Source: Halocatena halophila | Lineage (GTDB): Archaea > Halobacteriota > Halobacteria > Halobacteriales > Haloarculaceae | NCBI GenBank assembly: GCA_027563145.1 | Contig: CP071306.1 | Coordinates: 558,001 to 622,000 of the forward strand | Length of the DNA stretch: 64,000 nucleotides | Reading direction: 5' to 3' | Shown: positions 26,200 through 35,406 of the stretch, in pieces | Layout of the letters: every line of letters starts with the position of its first letter | Position numbering within the stretch: the first letter of the stretch is position 1 | The notes under the pieces: generated by a model | What the model was told of the DNA's origin: nothing | Database searches by the model: none | The model's input: the letters and a program-made list of their open reading frames with translations, nothing else | Made by a program: the position numbers and the translations under genes

Positions 26200-27018
26200 C
26201 TAATCATCGAGTAGCGAATGCATCGAGACGAACGAAAACCGCGATTCGAGGAGTCGTGTCACCGCACGGCGCATCCACGAACCAGTGCGAACGTACACCC
26301 GACGAGGAACGCCTTCTACGGCAGGGAGATCGACCAGTTCCCAGGGATGGACATACAACACTGGCGTGATTCCACGGCGAGCCAACAGTCGCATGCCATA
26401 GAGGGTGTAGCGCACGCCAAAAAATCGTATCCACGTGCCGGTCAGTGGCAGGGAAAGCCCAGGCATCACTGCAATCGGGAGTTCGGTAATCGATGATGGT
26501 GCTCCCTCTGTGAACACCGATGCCGGTCCGGGACGGACACGCCGATGGCTACCGCCGTACCAGCCGGGAATCGACCGACACGGTGCAATACTCGAGTCGT
26601 AGGTGTACCCGGCACGATCGAGCGTCCGAAAGTGGCCGTCACCGATCGCAAACGACGGTGCCCTGAATCCAATAACGTCGGTGCCAGCCACTGCTGAGAG
26701 TGTTTCACGTGCGCGTTCTACCTCCCTGTGGTGGTCGTCGGACGACAGTTCGTCGAGATGTGCGTGTGTTTGTGTATGAGAGCCGACCTCATGGCCAGCA
26801 CTGACGATCCGCTCGATGAGCCCTGGGTGGGTTTTTGCGATCTCACCGACGACGAACACCGTGCTCGTCACGTCCCCAGATTCAAATGCATCTAGCAAAA
26901 ACGACATTCCCTCGGTGCCGACCGCTGAGCTGTCCACGGATCCCCGCGCTCCCCGATAGGCAGGAGTGTGCTGAAACCACTCACAATCGACCGACAGCAC
27001 CGCAGTCGCCTGACTCAT
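26200..27018 (-). CDS. Polysaccharide deacetylase (NodB/CE4 family)
   Basis: A 272-residue CE4 deacetylase. The catalytic base and metal Asp appear in VLSVDCEWF, the His ligands in VGSHTQTHAHLDEL (SHxxxH), then GFRAPSFAIGDGH with its Arg, and a late HPWEL. The family removes N- or O-acetyl groups from surface polysaccharides. No signal peptide is visible, so it may act on lipid-linked precursors in the cytoplasm, as others in haloarchaeal glycan loci are thought to do. I chose the ATG at 27016-27018 (MSQATAVLSVD) directly before the first strand. Confidence 0.88.
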   Translation of the reverse strand: MSQATAVLSVDCEWFQHTPAYRGARGSVDSSAVGTEGMSFLLDAFESGDVTSTVFVVGEIAKTHPGLIERIVSAGHEVGSHTQTHAHLDELSSDDHHREVERARETLSAVAGTDVIGFRAPSFAIGDGHFRTLDRAGYTYDSSIAPCRSIPGWYGGSHRRVRPGPASVFTEGAPSSITELPIAVMPGLSLPLTGTWIRFFGVRYTLYGMRLLARRGITPVLYVHPWELVDLPAVEGVPRRVYVRTGSWMRRAVTRLLESRFSFVSMHSLLDD

Positions 27019-27152
27019 TCGTTGGGGTGGTGTCAGACCTCCGGACCGATGAAGCTGTCTGTTGGACAATCACCCAGTGGCCAAATCACACCACGTATTC
27101 GTCTGCAATTCACAATATATTTATCACTACACCGGGATAGTCGCGATATCCA

Positions 27153-28241
27153 ATGTGGTCGGCTTCAGTCGCGACAGAGATACTCGCTAGTAATCCAGTT
27201 GTCCTTGCAGCAGGGCTCGACAGCGTCGCACTGACTGGTGTGTTGATAACGCTTGGTCTTGGCATTTTCTTCTGGGGATTCGAACGCTATCGCACTACCT
27301 TCGCAAAGCCCGAGTTCATTCTCTCGATCTGTATCTCTATGGGCGTAGTGATATTGGCCGTCGCCCCCAGCGTGTTCGATCAGGTCGGAGATTTACTCGC
27401 TATCGAACGGCGACCGTTTGCCATCTCGCTGATTGCGAACGTGACGCTGGTCTGTCTGGTGCTTGCGTTGTTCGCAAGAACGCGGGCGAACCAACAATCT
27501 GTATCAACACTGACTAGAAACCTCACTATAAATCAGGCAGCTGATATGGTCGCGACAGAACGGAGCGTCTACGTCGTCATTCCGGCGTACAACGAGGCCG
27601 CATCAATTCGCTCGGTCGTCGAATCGATTCCCGATACCGTGGCGGACTATTCGATCCAGCCAGTGGTCGTCTCCGATGGCTCCTCCGACGGAACGGTTGA
27701 CGTGATCGACGACACGAACGCGATCGTCGTCGACCATCCCGTGAATCAGGGCCAGGGTGGCGCACTCAAAACCGGCTTTTCGATCGCACAGCAGCATGGT
27801 TGCGATATCGTCGTCACGATGGACGCAGACGGACAACACCCCATTGATGAGCTACCAAAGCTTCTCGAGCCCGTCATCGAAAACAAAGCAGACTACGTGG
27901 TCGGATCGCGCTACATTGGGGTTGACGAATCGAACAACAGCGCGACCCGGCAGGTTGGCATCCGTGCGTTCACCTGGCTAATCAACGTGATGACAAAAGC
28001 GGACGTGACCGACTGCACCAACGGCTACCGCGCCATTCGAGCGACTGACCTCCGGAAGATGACGCTCTCCGAAGAGCGATTCAGCGCGCCAGAGCTGCTC
28101 ATCGAAGCTCGCAAGAACGATCTCCGGATCAAAGAGGTGCCGATCACGATCGAAGAACGCGTCGCTGGCACGACGAAAAAGCCCAAACTCGGCTATGCGA
28201 TGGGGCTCACGCGTGCGATATTTGTCACGTGGCTCCGCTAA
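27153..28241 (+). CDS. Glycosyltransferase family 2 fused to a DUF2304-like membrane domain
   Basis: This 362-residue protein starts with about three membrane helices (25-110) whose pattern FWGFERYRTTFAKPEFILSI matches DUF2304, normally a separate ~115-residue protein beside polyprenyl-phosphate glycosyltransferases. From about 140 a GT2 domain follows: YVVIPAYNEAASI, VSDGSSDGT, NQGQGGALKTGF, TMDADGQHP, VVGSRYIG. The GT2 part resembles dolichyl-phosphate sugar synthases, which charge the lipid carrier for N-glycosylation or glycan assembly. No C-terminal membrane anchor is present, so the N-terminal domain probably tethers the enzyme. The next gene is a membrane glycosyltransferase that could use its product. 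Confidence 0.88.
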   Translation: MWSASVATEILASNPVVLAAGLDSVALTGVLITLGLGIFFWGFERYRTTFAKPEFILSICISMGVVILAVAPSVFDQVGDLLAIERRPFAISLIANVTLVCLVLALFARTRANQQSVSTLTRNLTINQAADMVATERSVYVVIPAYNEAASIRSVVESIPDTVADYSIQPVVVSDGSSDGTVDVIDDTNAIVVDHPVNQGQGGALKTGFSIAQQHGCDIVVTMDADGQHPIDELPKLLEPVIENKADYVVGSRYIGVDESNNSATRQVGIRAFTWLINVMTKADVTDCTNGYRAIRATDLRKMTLSEERFSAPELLIEARKNDLRIKEVPITIEERVAGTTKKPKLGYAMGLTRAIFVTWLR

Positions 28242-28286
28242 ACTCCGAATAGACATATATTTATTTCCAATCTAACGATTTCCACT

Positions 28287-30146
28287 ATGTTCCGATCAGT
28301 GATTACCGACGGGATTCGCCACTGCGTCCGTCGGTTCCGGGACGATCTCGACCGGGACAGCTATCTTCCAGTGCTGTTGGTGTGTGCAGCCATCATCTGT
28401 GGCTTCTGGTTTTTTCATCTGATCCCGAATTTTGCGACACAGGATGAACACGCGCGGCTGCTCGATGTGTTTCCGTTGCTCGGCGGGCTTGTAACCGATC
28501 CGAGTCTTCGTGCAGTTTCGAACGGGATAACACAGGGTCGTCTCTACGGAGCCACCCTGTATCTCAATCTACTGGCGTTGGTACCAGCGATCGCCTACGC
28601 GGTACTCACCGGACAAGCAGACATCTTTGAGCCGTTTTATCAACCCGATCACACGATCAACACCTGGGCAGGTGACACCGACCTCTGGTGGCTCTGGCAT
28701 TCAACACCCGAGTGGGTCTGGAGTTCGAGTCTGTTGTTGCTGCGGTTGTTTTCAGTGGTGTTCGCGGTTGGAGCCGTCTATCTGTGCTATCGGATCGGTA
28801 CGGAGCTTCGCAATCGATTCACCGGACGGCTTGCCGGTACACTGTTGGCGCTCACGTTTGGTTTCGTCGTTACGGCACACGAGGGTGGCGAAGACGTGCC
28901 GATGGTCTGTCTGTTGTTGCTCACGGTCTATCTGTCCCTCCGATATGTCTCGACCGGTGATCGGCGCTACATCCTCGCCGGCTGTGTGAGCGGGGGCGTC
29001 GTGATCGGACTCAAATTGACAGGAGGGATCGCAGTGGTTGCACTGGGTGTGGCGCTGGTCGTCCGGGGATACCGTGACCGGTCATCGGACGACCGTCTCA
29101 TGGAGACTGTACAGCCTCGGCTAATGCTTGCGTGTCTGACGCTGGGGGCCGTCGTGGTAATTCTTGGGTATCCCTCCGTGTTGTTTTCCGGGCCAGAGGC
29201 GTTTATTGACCGAATTACGCGGGGAACGACGAACAAAAGCGGTTCGACCGGTGGACGCGTGGCCCCCAGTTGGTGGTGGATCGTGCGGGGATACGCAAGT
29301 GGCTATGGCCTCCCACTCCTGATTGGATCGATCGGGGGCCTGGTTGGGCTCGGTCCATTGTTGTTCCGCCGGGATCGGTCATTCGACGGGCTCGTCGTCC
29401 TCACCAGTACGTTGGCGGCCTGTTTCGTCCTGATTTCGTGGTGGTCGTACGTACGCGTTCATCATCTGCTCCCGACCATGGTGCTGTTGTTGGTAGTGCT
29501 TGCCGTGGTGCTCGAAGACCTCGTTAGCCGGACAAATTGGAGCGGCCGGGCGGTCGTCGCGGTGTTGCTGGTGAGTAGTGCGCTATATACGGGCGTCGGG
29601 ACGATGGGATACGTCGATCAGCCACGCGAGCAAGCTGCCAACTGGCTCGCCAAGGAAGCTGCGCCAACGGATGCCGTCGAAGTGTACGAACGGGACATGC
29701 AGGATTCGGCCGTCCCCCACGGGATGACGACCAGCCACTACCGCCACCGGTATCCAAACGGGACGCTCGCCCACGCAGACCAGCCCAAACGTCAGTGGCA
29801 ACGAAACCTCAAACAGCGGTGTCCAGCGTACGTCCTACTCACCTGGGATGACCTTCGGCATCTTGCACGCCCAGAACAGACACCGAACGCAAAATCGAGC
29901 GACACGCCGTTTGCCAGACACGTCGCTGCGCTCGTTTCGACCAACGATGGCGAGTATACAGCCTACGAACCGGTGAGATCGTTCGGAGCGACCCCGACGT
30001 GGCTGAACGGCACACAGCCGGTTGGACTTCCAGAACTACTTCGCGTCGGTATCGTTCCACGGACGGTTCAGTACGGCGACGAACAGGATCTCGGGCCAGA
30101 AGGATACGTGCTGATCATTGAACGAACACAGCCCTGTACTGTGTGA
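28287..30146 (+). CDS. Multi-pass membrane glycosyltransferase (ArnT/PMT-like, GT39/GT83 type)
   Basis: A 619-residue protein with roughly ten membrane helices in the first 420 residues and a soluble C-terminal domain facing outside. The loop after helix 1 contains PNFATQDEHARLLD, whose acidic residues are placed like the catalytic Asp/Glu of PMT/ArnT enzymes; SLRYVSTGDRRYILAGCVSGG is the usual family repeat. Such enzymes transfer sugars from a polyprenyl-phosphate donor to extracellular targets. It is 45 bases downstream of the GT2 gene and probably uses its lipid-linked product. Acceptor and sugar are unknown. Confidence 0.85.
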   Translation: MFRSVITDGIRHCVRRFRDDLDRDSYLPVLLVCAAIICGFWFFHLIPNFATQDEHARLLDVFPLLGGLVTDPSLRAVSNGITQGRLYGATLYLNLLALVPAIAYAVLTGQADIFEPFYQPDHTINTWAGDTDLWWLWHSTPEWVWSSSLLLLRLFSVVFAVGAVYLCYRIGTELRNRFTGRLAGTLLALTFGFVVTAHEGGEDVPMVCLLLLTVYLSLRYVSTGDRRYILAGCVSGGVVIGLKLTGGIAVVALGVALVVRGYRDRSSDDRLMETVQPRLMLACLTLGAVVVILGYPSVLFSGPEAFIDRITRGTTNKSGSTGGRVAPSWWWIVRGYASGYGLPLLIGSIGGLVGLGPLLFRRDRSFDGLVVLTSTLAACFVLISWWSYVRVHHLLPTMVLLLVVLAVVLEDLVSRTNWSGRAVVAVLLVSSALYTGVGTMGYVDQPREQAANWLAKEAAPTDAVEVYERDMQDSAVPHGMTTSHYRHRYPNGTLAHADQPKRQWQRNLKQRCPAYVLLTWDDLRHLARPEQTPNAKSSDTPFARHVAALVSTNDGEYTAYEPVRSFGATPTWLNGTQPVGLPELLRVGIVPRTVQYGDEQDLGPEGYVLIIERTQPCTV

Positions 30147-30152
30147 GCAAAT

Positions 30153-31385
30153 TTACGAGAAACCGAGCGCGTTCGTCACCGACAGCAACCCACTACCGGC
30201 CTCACTCCGCGAAAGCCCAATATCCTCGGTCGTTTCTAGCAGTCGATCCTTGGCAGTTTGGGCGGAGTAGCCCGATGCAAGCAACAGACCGCCGGCCGCT
30301 CCAACGTGTGGCGCAGCCATCGACGTTCCAGAGAGGGTTTTGTACGAAGCAACGCTCGTGGTGTATGTCGACCGGATCGATTGACCTGGTGCAACGATAT
30401 CCGTGTTGGGTCCACGCGCAGAGAACGACGCGAACGAGTCGTCTGTCGTTGTCGCACCCACACCAATCACCATTGAATAGGCAGCTGGATAGCGAACACA
30501 GTTCGAACACGGCCCATTGTTGCCCGTTGCCGCCACGAGCAGGGTGTCGTTCTCGAATGCGTGCTGACACGCGTCTTTCACCACGTTGGAGGGCCGGGCC
30601 CCACCGAGACTGAGATTGGCCACGTCCCAGCCCTGTTCGACAACATGGTTGATCCCGGCAGCGATATCGGACGTCGAACCAACGCCAAACGATCCGAGCA
30701 CACGAACCGCATGCAGCGTCGCCGACGGAGCGACGCCAACGATCCCGCTGTCGTCGTTCGAGCCAGCAGTGATGCCAGCAATGTGTGTCCCGTGACCGAC
30801 GGTGTCGTGCCAGGCTGGTCGGTCCGAATTGAGCGGGCCGAATACGCCGGTTCCAAGCGACTCAGTAGAGCCACTGCCATCCGAAAGTAGTCCGAGCGAG
30901 GACGTAAACGACACACCCTTTCCAACGTTCGCTCGCAGATCGGGATGTGTCGAATCGATGCCGCTGTCGAGTATCGCAATGTCGACATCTCCGGCGTCGA
31001 TCGTTGCGGTTCGTTCAGGGGTAGCACCCACCCGATCAACTCCCCAGGGTGTCGTCTGAGAGAGTGGCCGGTAGGTCCGATCGAACTCTACGTACCGGAT
31101 CGAAGGATGCTCTCGGAGTCGGTCGAGGAGACCATTGGAAAGATCCGTGAGCGAGACCGTCAACGCATCAAACGAATACTCGTGGACAACGTCGTGGGCC
31201 AGTCCTGTGGCGTGGCGATAGCCATTCGAGCCCGAATATCCTATCGTAACGGGAACGAGTTCGTCGGTTGATTCTGACACCCGTTCTCCGATCGGTCCGA
31301 GGAGGCCCAGTCCTCCCATTGATCGCAAGAGTGTGCGGCGATTCGTTGCTGGCGAAGCTGTGTCTGATTGTCGTGGATCGTTCAT
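30153..31385 (-). CDS. Halolysin-like subtilisin serine protease (S8)
   Basis: A 410-residue secreted protease. A Tat-like signal (TNRRTLLRSMGGLGLLG, 14-30) is followed by an inhibitor-like prosequence (to about 110) and a mature S8 domain opening with QTTPWGVDRVGA. The triad is Asp140 (ILDSGID), His198 (GHGTH) and Ser355 (SGTSMAAPH), with the oxyanion Asn in ATGNNG. Cys293 and Cys296 (GPCSNC) could form a disulfide. It degrades proteins outside the cell. It ends six bases from the stop of the convergent glycosyltransferase gene. A paralogue lies at 54300-55436. Confidence 0.93.
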   Translation of the reverse strand: MNDPRQSDTASPATNRRTLLRSMGGLGLLGPIGERVSESTDELVPVTIGYSGSNGYRHATGLAHDVVHEYSFDALTVSLTDLSNGLLDRLREHPSIRYVEFDRTYRPLSQTTPWGVDRVGATPERTATIDAGDVDIAILDSGIDSTHPDLRANVGKGVSFTSSLGLLSDGSGSTESLGTGVFGPLNSDRPAWHDTVGHGTHIAGITAGSNDDSGIVGVAPSATLHAVRVLGSFGVGSTSDIAAGINHVVEQGWDVANLSLGGARPSNVVKDACQHAFENDTLLVAATGNNGPCSNCVRYPAAYSMVIGVGATTTDDSFASFSARGPNTDIVAPGQSIRSTYTTSVASYKTLSGTSMAAPHVGAAGGLLLASGYSAQTAKDRLLETTEDIGLSRSEAGSGLLSVTNALGFS

Positions 31386-31414
31386 TTTGATACTATAATT
31401 GGATGGTTATCGTC

Positions 31415-31714
31415 TTATTCCAGGCCGGTGAGAACAGTGGTCTCGCTCCGTGCAGAGGTACGTGCTGGCAAATGGTGGACGGGAACGGACCCGCTGAGCT
31501 CCGATAATCGAAATACGGTGTCCGAAAGTACACCCAGAGTGCCGTTGACCGCAACTTCGATGTCGTCGAAGATGATGCCGTTGTTGGCACAACGCACGTG
31601 GAGCGAATCATTACTAATTGTTCTTCTTTCTCCATCCACCCTGGCGGTTGCCACCAGCATATGCGTGATACACACAATAAATGATATAGCAACAACCGTT
31701 ATAGGTGATGGCAT
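31415..31714 (-). CDS. Small membrane-anchored hypothetical protein
   Basis: A 99-residue protein that opens with a hydrophobic helix (ITVVAISFIVCITHMLVATA) and continues into a beta-rich external part (NNGIIFDDIEVAVNGTLGV). This layout recalls FlaF/FlaG-like or pilin-like secreted beta proteins, but no hallmark is present. It ends 29 bases before the halolysin start on the same strand and could share its transcript. I chose the second ATG, directly before the hydrophobic helix. I do not recognise a family and it may not be a true gene. Confidence 0.4.
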   Translation of the reverse strand: MPSPITVVAISFIVCITHMLVATARVDGERRTISNDSLHVRCANNGIIFDDIEVAVNGTLGVLSDTVFRLSELSGSVPVHHLPARTSARSETTVLTGLE

Positions 31715-31972
31715 ATGACAGTAATTGTGTGGGATAGAAGGCACATTAATCTTTGGGTATCCTCATCATACTGTCTTCCATTAAAGCGGTTTGAAGGCCA
31801 GCAAAGTGGCATATAGAGCAAGATAGTACTTCCGAATCAACGAACTCTGTTTAGTACTATCAAGAATGCTATGGAACTTTTATCGAGGAACGTTCATGCT
31901 ATCATTCGGAACACTGATATCACTCACAGTAAACTGAAAAAGCGTATGAATTCGAATGAAGGTGGCCGGTAG

Positions 31973-32074
31973 TCAGTCCGCGCCGTGCGAGGGAGCAAAC
32001 CCACACCGTCCACACATCCACGACTGATACTCCTGTTGTAGCGTCCCATCACAGCTGGGGCAACGGTATTCCAT
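31973..32074 (-). CDS. 33-residue zinc-ribbon microprotein
   Basis: The minus strand encodes a 33-residue protein that starts MEYRCPSCDG and contains WMCGRCGFAPS. Two CxxC knuckles separated by 14 residues form a complete rubredoxin-like zinc ribbon. Haloarchaea encode many such one-domain zinc 'micro-proteins', some needed for biofilm formation or stress response. It stands alone in the 544-base gap between 31745 and 32288; nothing else in that gap looks coding. The ATG is at 32072-32074 and the TGA at 31973-31975. Confidence 0.7.
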   Translation of the reverse strand: MEYRCPSCDGTLQQEYQSWMCGRCGFAPSHGAD

Positions 32075-32288
32075 GCGTCATCCTCTACTATCGACGATTA
32101 CTTATAGATTTATTCGACGTTTATCGAAGATCACTGAGCTTACAGTTTTCTGTAACCGTGTACGTCCACGTTGTGTACATCTCGATTGGCCGAGTGTACG
32201 CACCGAAGACGTATCGTTCGACGTGTTTTCTCTGGCAGAAGTGAGCGATGACCACAACATTTATTTTCAGCGTGTTCACAGGGAATAG

Positions 32289-32981
32289 TTGATGATATTC
32301 GATGGGAGCGTTCAGGGGTCTGCTGCCCTCATAGACGCGCTTGACCGTCTGAAACAGCAGGGGAGTGTGTTACTCGTCGTGGGGGAGCTTTCGCGCGGGA
32401 GTCATCAGCTGGCGTGCCAGCATCTGATGGGAGATCAGAGCATGCACCGACACCGGCTGTTCGTTTCGAGCGACGGTACCAGTTCGGTACAGCAGTCGGC
32501 CATTTCTGACAGTTCTCACCACCGTGATTACATTATCGATTACCTCACAGACACTGACGCCGAGGTCGAGTGTCCGTTGAGCAGTCCGGATCCCGCGGGC
32601 GTCCCGCATTCGACCGCGACGTGCCCATCGACACTGATCGGTGAGGTAGTCCGAACGCTTCGCGAGATAGAGCGCGCCGCACAGCCTTTCACGGCGGGAG
32701 AAGTGCGCGTCTGTGTTGATTCTCTCGAGACGTTGATCGAAACGTACGGTCGACAGACGGCACTCCGGCTGGTCAGATACGTGACCGAGGCAGCCCAGAG
32801 ACGGACCGGGATCATTCACCTCCATCTGCCCGTCGACCGGGACGATCCGTTGACACGGCTGTTTGAGCCCCTCTCCGATGCAGTCATCGAACTCAGGGCT
32901 GCTGATACACAACCACAGCAGCGCTGGCACCTGATGAACGAAGGAATTCAATCGGACTGGACGAGCGTCGCCGTGAAGTGA
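32289..32981 (+). CDS. Haloarchaeal DUF7504-like protein (RecA/KaiC-like fold without P-loop)
   Basis: A 230-residue protein. The segment LKQQGSVLLVVGELSRGSHQLACQHLMGD resembles the opening of haloarchaeal DUF7504 proteins, where a KaiC-like strand-loop-helix occurs without the GxxxxGK[ST] nucleotide-binding loop. The middle part (RVCVDSLETLIETYG, RLVRYVTEAAQRRTGIIHLHL) fits a RecA-like core strand with Asp and the following helix. It is probably regulatory and may sense a partner rather than hydrolyse ATP. CATTTATTTT about 30 bases upstream could be its TATA region; an ATG one codon later is equally possible. Confidence 0.65.
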   Translation: MMIFDGSVQGSAALIDALDRLKQQGSVLLVVGELSRGSHQLACQHLMGDQSMHRHRLFVSSDGTSSVQQSAISDSSHHRDYIIDYLTDTDAEVECPLSSPDPAGVPHSTATCPSTLIGEVVRTLREIERAAQPFTAGEVRVCVDSLETLIETYGRQTALRLVRYVTEAAQRRTGIIHLHLPVDRDDPLTRLFEPLSDAVIELRAADTQPQQRWHLMNEGIQSDWTSVAVK

Positions 32982-32985
32982 TGGA

Positions 32986-34260
32986 TCACTCGAGTGCGCT
33001 GGCCGTCCGGAACAGTCGCCCTTCACCAAATGCAGGAGCAATGAGCTGTAATCCGACTGGCCGACCGTCGGCCTCGCCGATCGGCACCGAAATAGCCGGC
33101 ACGTTGGCGAGATTTACGGGCACAGTGTTCGCATCGATCTGATACAGCGCCAGCGGATCATCGAGATTCTCACCGATTTTGGGAGCAAGCACTGGCATCG
33201 TAGGGCTTGCGAGCACGTCTGCCTGGGTAAACGCCTCCGTAAAGTCAGATTTCACCCACGCCCGTGCGTCCTGTGCCTTCTTGTAGTATTTGTCGTGATA
33301 GCCCGCAGAGAGCGCGTACGTACCAAGGAGAATGCGTCGTTTGACTTCCTCGCCAAAGCCCTCGTTTCGAGTGCTTGCGAATGCCTCGTTCCAGTCGCCA
33401 TCGTAGCCCCCCGAAACCCCGTATCGGACGCCGTCGAATCTGGCCAGATTCGAGGAGGCCTCAGACATGGCAATGACGTAGTATGCAGCAAGTGCGTGTT
33501 CGATCGACTCAAGTTCGATCTCGACGATGGATGCTCCCTGCGCTCTGAGGTCATCGATCGCCGCCTCGAAGCGGGTCTGTACTCGCTCATCGGAGCCCTC
33601 GGTCAGGTTTCTCAACACGCCAACCGTCGTCCCCGAGACGTCTCCGTCGATTGTGTCGACGTAGCTGCCTTCGAGGTCGGCAGTTCGTGTCGTACCGTCG
33701 TGTTCGTCGGGTCCGGCGATAACATCAAGCAGCCGAGCGGTTGATTCGACAGTCGGCCCGATCGGTCCGATCTGCTCTAGGCTGTTTGCGTACGCGATCA
33801 GCCCATACCGTGAGACGAGTCCGTATGTGGGCTTTAGCCCGACGACGCCACAGAACGCCGCGGGATTCCGAATCGAGCCACCAGTGTCCGAGCCAAGCGC
33901 AAGATCTGCCGCGCCGGCTGCGACAGCTGCCGCACTCCCGCCCGAGGAGCCGCCGGCGACGTGTCCGGGTGCCCGGGGATTCTCCGTCGGATCGAACGCA
34001 GACGTTTCGGTCGTGCCACCCATGCCGAACTCGTCCATGTTCGCCTTGCCCACGATCGTAGCGCCCGCATCAAGTACACGACGCACGACGGTGGCATCGT
34101 ATGGCGGCTCATACGATTCGAGCATGGCCGATCCACAGGTGGTCCGAACGTCCTTCGTGGAGATGTTATCTTTCACCGCGACGGTCGCTCCGGAGAGCAC
34201 TCCCTCACCGTCGCCCTCGATCGTGGCGTCCGTGATAAACGCGTTATACTCCGAACTCAT
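32986..34260 (-). CDS. gatA: Asp-tRNA(Asn)/Glu-tRNA(Gln) amidotransferase subunit A
   Basis: GatA hydrolyses glutamine and passes ammonia to GatB, which amidates Glu-tRNA(Gln) or Asp-tRNA(Asn). This 424-residue protein has the amidase-signature triad: Lys30 in VAVKDN, the cis-Ser near 105 in AGGSSGGSAAAV, and Ser129 in SDTGGSIRNPA. It is shorter at the N-terminus than bacterial GatA, as usual in haloarchaea. It overlaps gatC by four bases (ATGA), so the pair is translationally coupled. No gatB occurs in the window. Confidence 0.95.
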   Translation of the reverse strand: MSSEYNAFITDATIEGDGEGVLSGATVAVKDNISTKDVRTTCGSAMLESYEPPYDATVVRRVLDAGATIVGKANMDEFGMGGTTETSAFDPTENPRAPGHVAGGSSGGSAAAVAAGAADLALGSDTGGSIRNPAAFCGVVGLKPTYGLVSRYGLIAYANSLEQIGPIGPTVESTARLLDVIAGPDEHDGTTRTADLEGSYVDTIDGDVSGTTVGVLRNLTEGSDERVQTRFEAAIDDLRAQGASIVEIELESIEHALAAYYVIAMSEASSNLARFDGVRYGVSGGYDGDWNEAFASTRNEGFGEEVKRRILLGTYALSAGYHDKYYKKAQDARAWVKSDFTEAFTQADVLASPTMPVLAPKIGENLDDPLALYQIDANTVPVNLANVPAISVPIGEADGRPVGLQLIAPAFGEGRLFRTASALE

Positions 34261-34535
34261 GACACCCGCGGTCCTTTGAAGTAATCGTCGTCGGTCTCCG
34301 GGGCGTTTTTGAGGGCTGTCGCCTGCGAAAGGGACTCGTGTGGCTCATCAGAGCGCATCACGTTCACCAGTTCCTCGTCTGCATCGACGGCTGGGACCTC
34401 GTCGAGCGAGTCGAAATACTCGAGAATTTCGGCGAACTGTTCTTCGAACAGCTCGATTTCTGCGTCCTCGAGGTCGATTCGCGCGAGATCCGCCACGTGA
34501 CGAACGTCGTCGGCGTTGACGGTCTCTGTAGTCAT
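34257..34535 (-). CDS. gatC: Asp-tRNA(Asn)/Glu-tRNA(Gln) amidotransferase subunit C
   Basis: A 92-residue GatC with the typical start DDVRHVADLARIDL and the FAEILEYFDSLDEV helix, followed by an extended tail (EPHESLSQATALKNAPETDDDYFKGP) that wraps between GatA and GatB. It stabilises the GatCAB complex. It is first in the two-gene unit and overlaps gatA by four bases. Confidence 0.93.
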   Translation of the reverse strand: MTTETVNADDVRHVADLARIDLEDAEIELFEEQFAEILEYFDSLDEVPAVDADEELVNVMRSDEPHESLSQATALKNAPETDDDYFKGPRVS

Positions 34536-34583
34536 ATTCGCCCACAGTTCGGGGGGCCCACTAAGCGTTTCGAAACCGCAGAC

Positions 34584-35291
34584 TCACAAAAGCCCGCCAC
34601 CAACGCTCGCCAGCATGTCTCTGGCCGCGTATTTGACGCGCCGAGTTACCGCTTCGCTGGCCTGTTGGACGCTGATATGCCACGGCGTTCGCTTTCCGAC
34701 GACGGTCGTATTGCCGTTGGCGATCGCCGTTAGAATGCTGTCACTGTTTGGGTCAGTACTGGCGACGTGAGTGACTGCCTGTCCAACCATTTCGGCGATG
34801 TGCGCGTCGCTGCCGGCAGTCATCGGGAGCTCTCTGAGACAGGCAAACCGCTTTGCTTTCCGGTTTGAGCGTCCAGTCACCAATCGAGAGTTATACACTT
34901 CGATGGCATCAGTCCGTTCGAGCAGATCGGTAGAGATGTTGGGCGCGACGCCGTGTCTGGCGGCCTGAAATGGATGGGGAACGACCGCAATGCCACCGAG
35001 ATCGTGAATCCGCTCGATCGTCTCTTCGAACGGGCGTCCGGCACGGATTCGTTGTTCGATACCGAGTCCGAGCACGTGTCCGGCACGGCTGGTGATCTCG
35101 AGGCCTGGAATCCCGATCAGTCCGTACTCGGGCGCTCGTTCCATCGCCCGCAGACTGCCGTCGATCTCGTCGTGGTCCGTGATTGCAATCGCATCGAGGC
35201 CGACCGACGCCGCCTGCTCAAGCAGCAGCTCGATCGAATCGTGGCCATCGTAAGAGTGCTCAGAGTGAGAGTGTAGCTCGACCGATAGCAC
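34584..35291 (-). CDS. PHP-domain phosphoesterase
   Basis: A 235-residue PHP protein. The metal-binding motifs are seen as ELHSHSEHSYDG (HxH), ITDHDEIDG, and later GIAVVPHPF and GSDAH. PHP proteins of this size are phosphoesterases acting on nucleoside or sugar phosphates (for example 3',5'-bisphosphate nucleotides); the substrate is not evident. The last 25 residues are an extra helix. It lies 48 bases upstream of gatC on the same strand and is divergent from purL. Confidence 0.88.
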   Translation of the reverse strand: MLSVELHSHSEHSYDGHDSIELLLEQAASVGLDAIAITDHDEIDGSLRAMERAPEYGLIGIPGLEITSRAGHVLGLGIEQRIRAGRPFEETIERIHDLGGIAVVPHPFQAARHGVAPNISTDLLERTDAIEVYNSRLVTGRSNRKAKRFACLRELPMTAGSDAHIAEMVGQAVTHVASTDPNSDSILTAIANGNTTVVGKRTPWHISVQQASEAVTRRVKYAARDMLASVGGGLL

Positions 35292-35406
35292 AGCCGGACG
35301 TTAGTCGCAGCTACCAAAAGCGATACGATACGTTTGCGTGGGTTGGCCAGGCGTCCCACACACCGGATGGAAAGGACTTTCACCCGGCTTTCCCGACTCA
35401 CGAACG

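Noticed and set aside
25880-26200. An intact IS200/IS605 transposon
   Set aside because: No TnpA and no complete TnpB frame are present; only the C-terminal remnant and hairpins remain.
31415-31714. Archaellin-associated FlaF/FlaG or pilin
   Set aside because: The helix-plus-beta layout is similar, but conserved residues of those families and any neighbouring arl/pil genes are absent.
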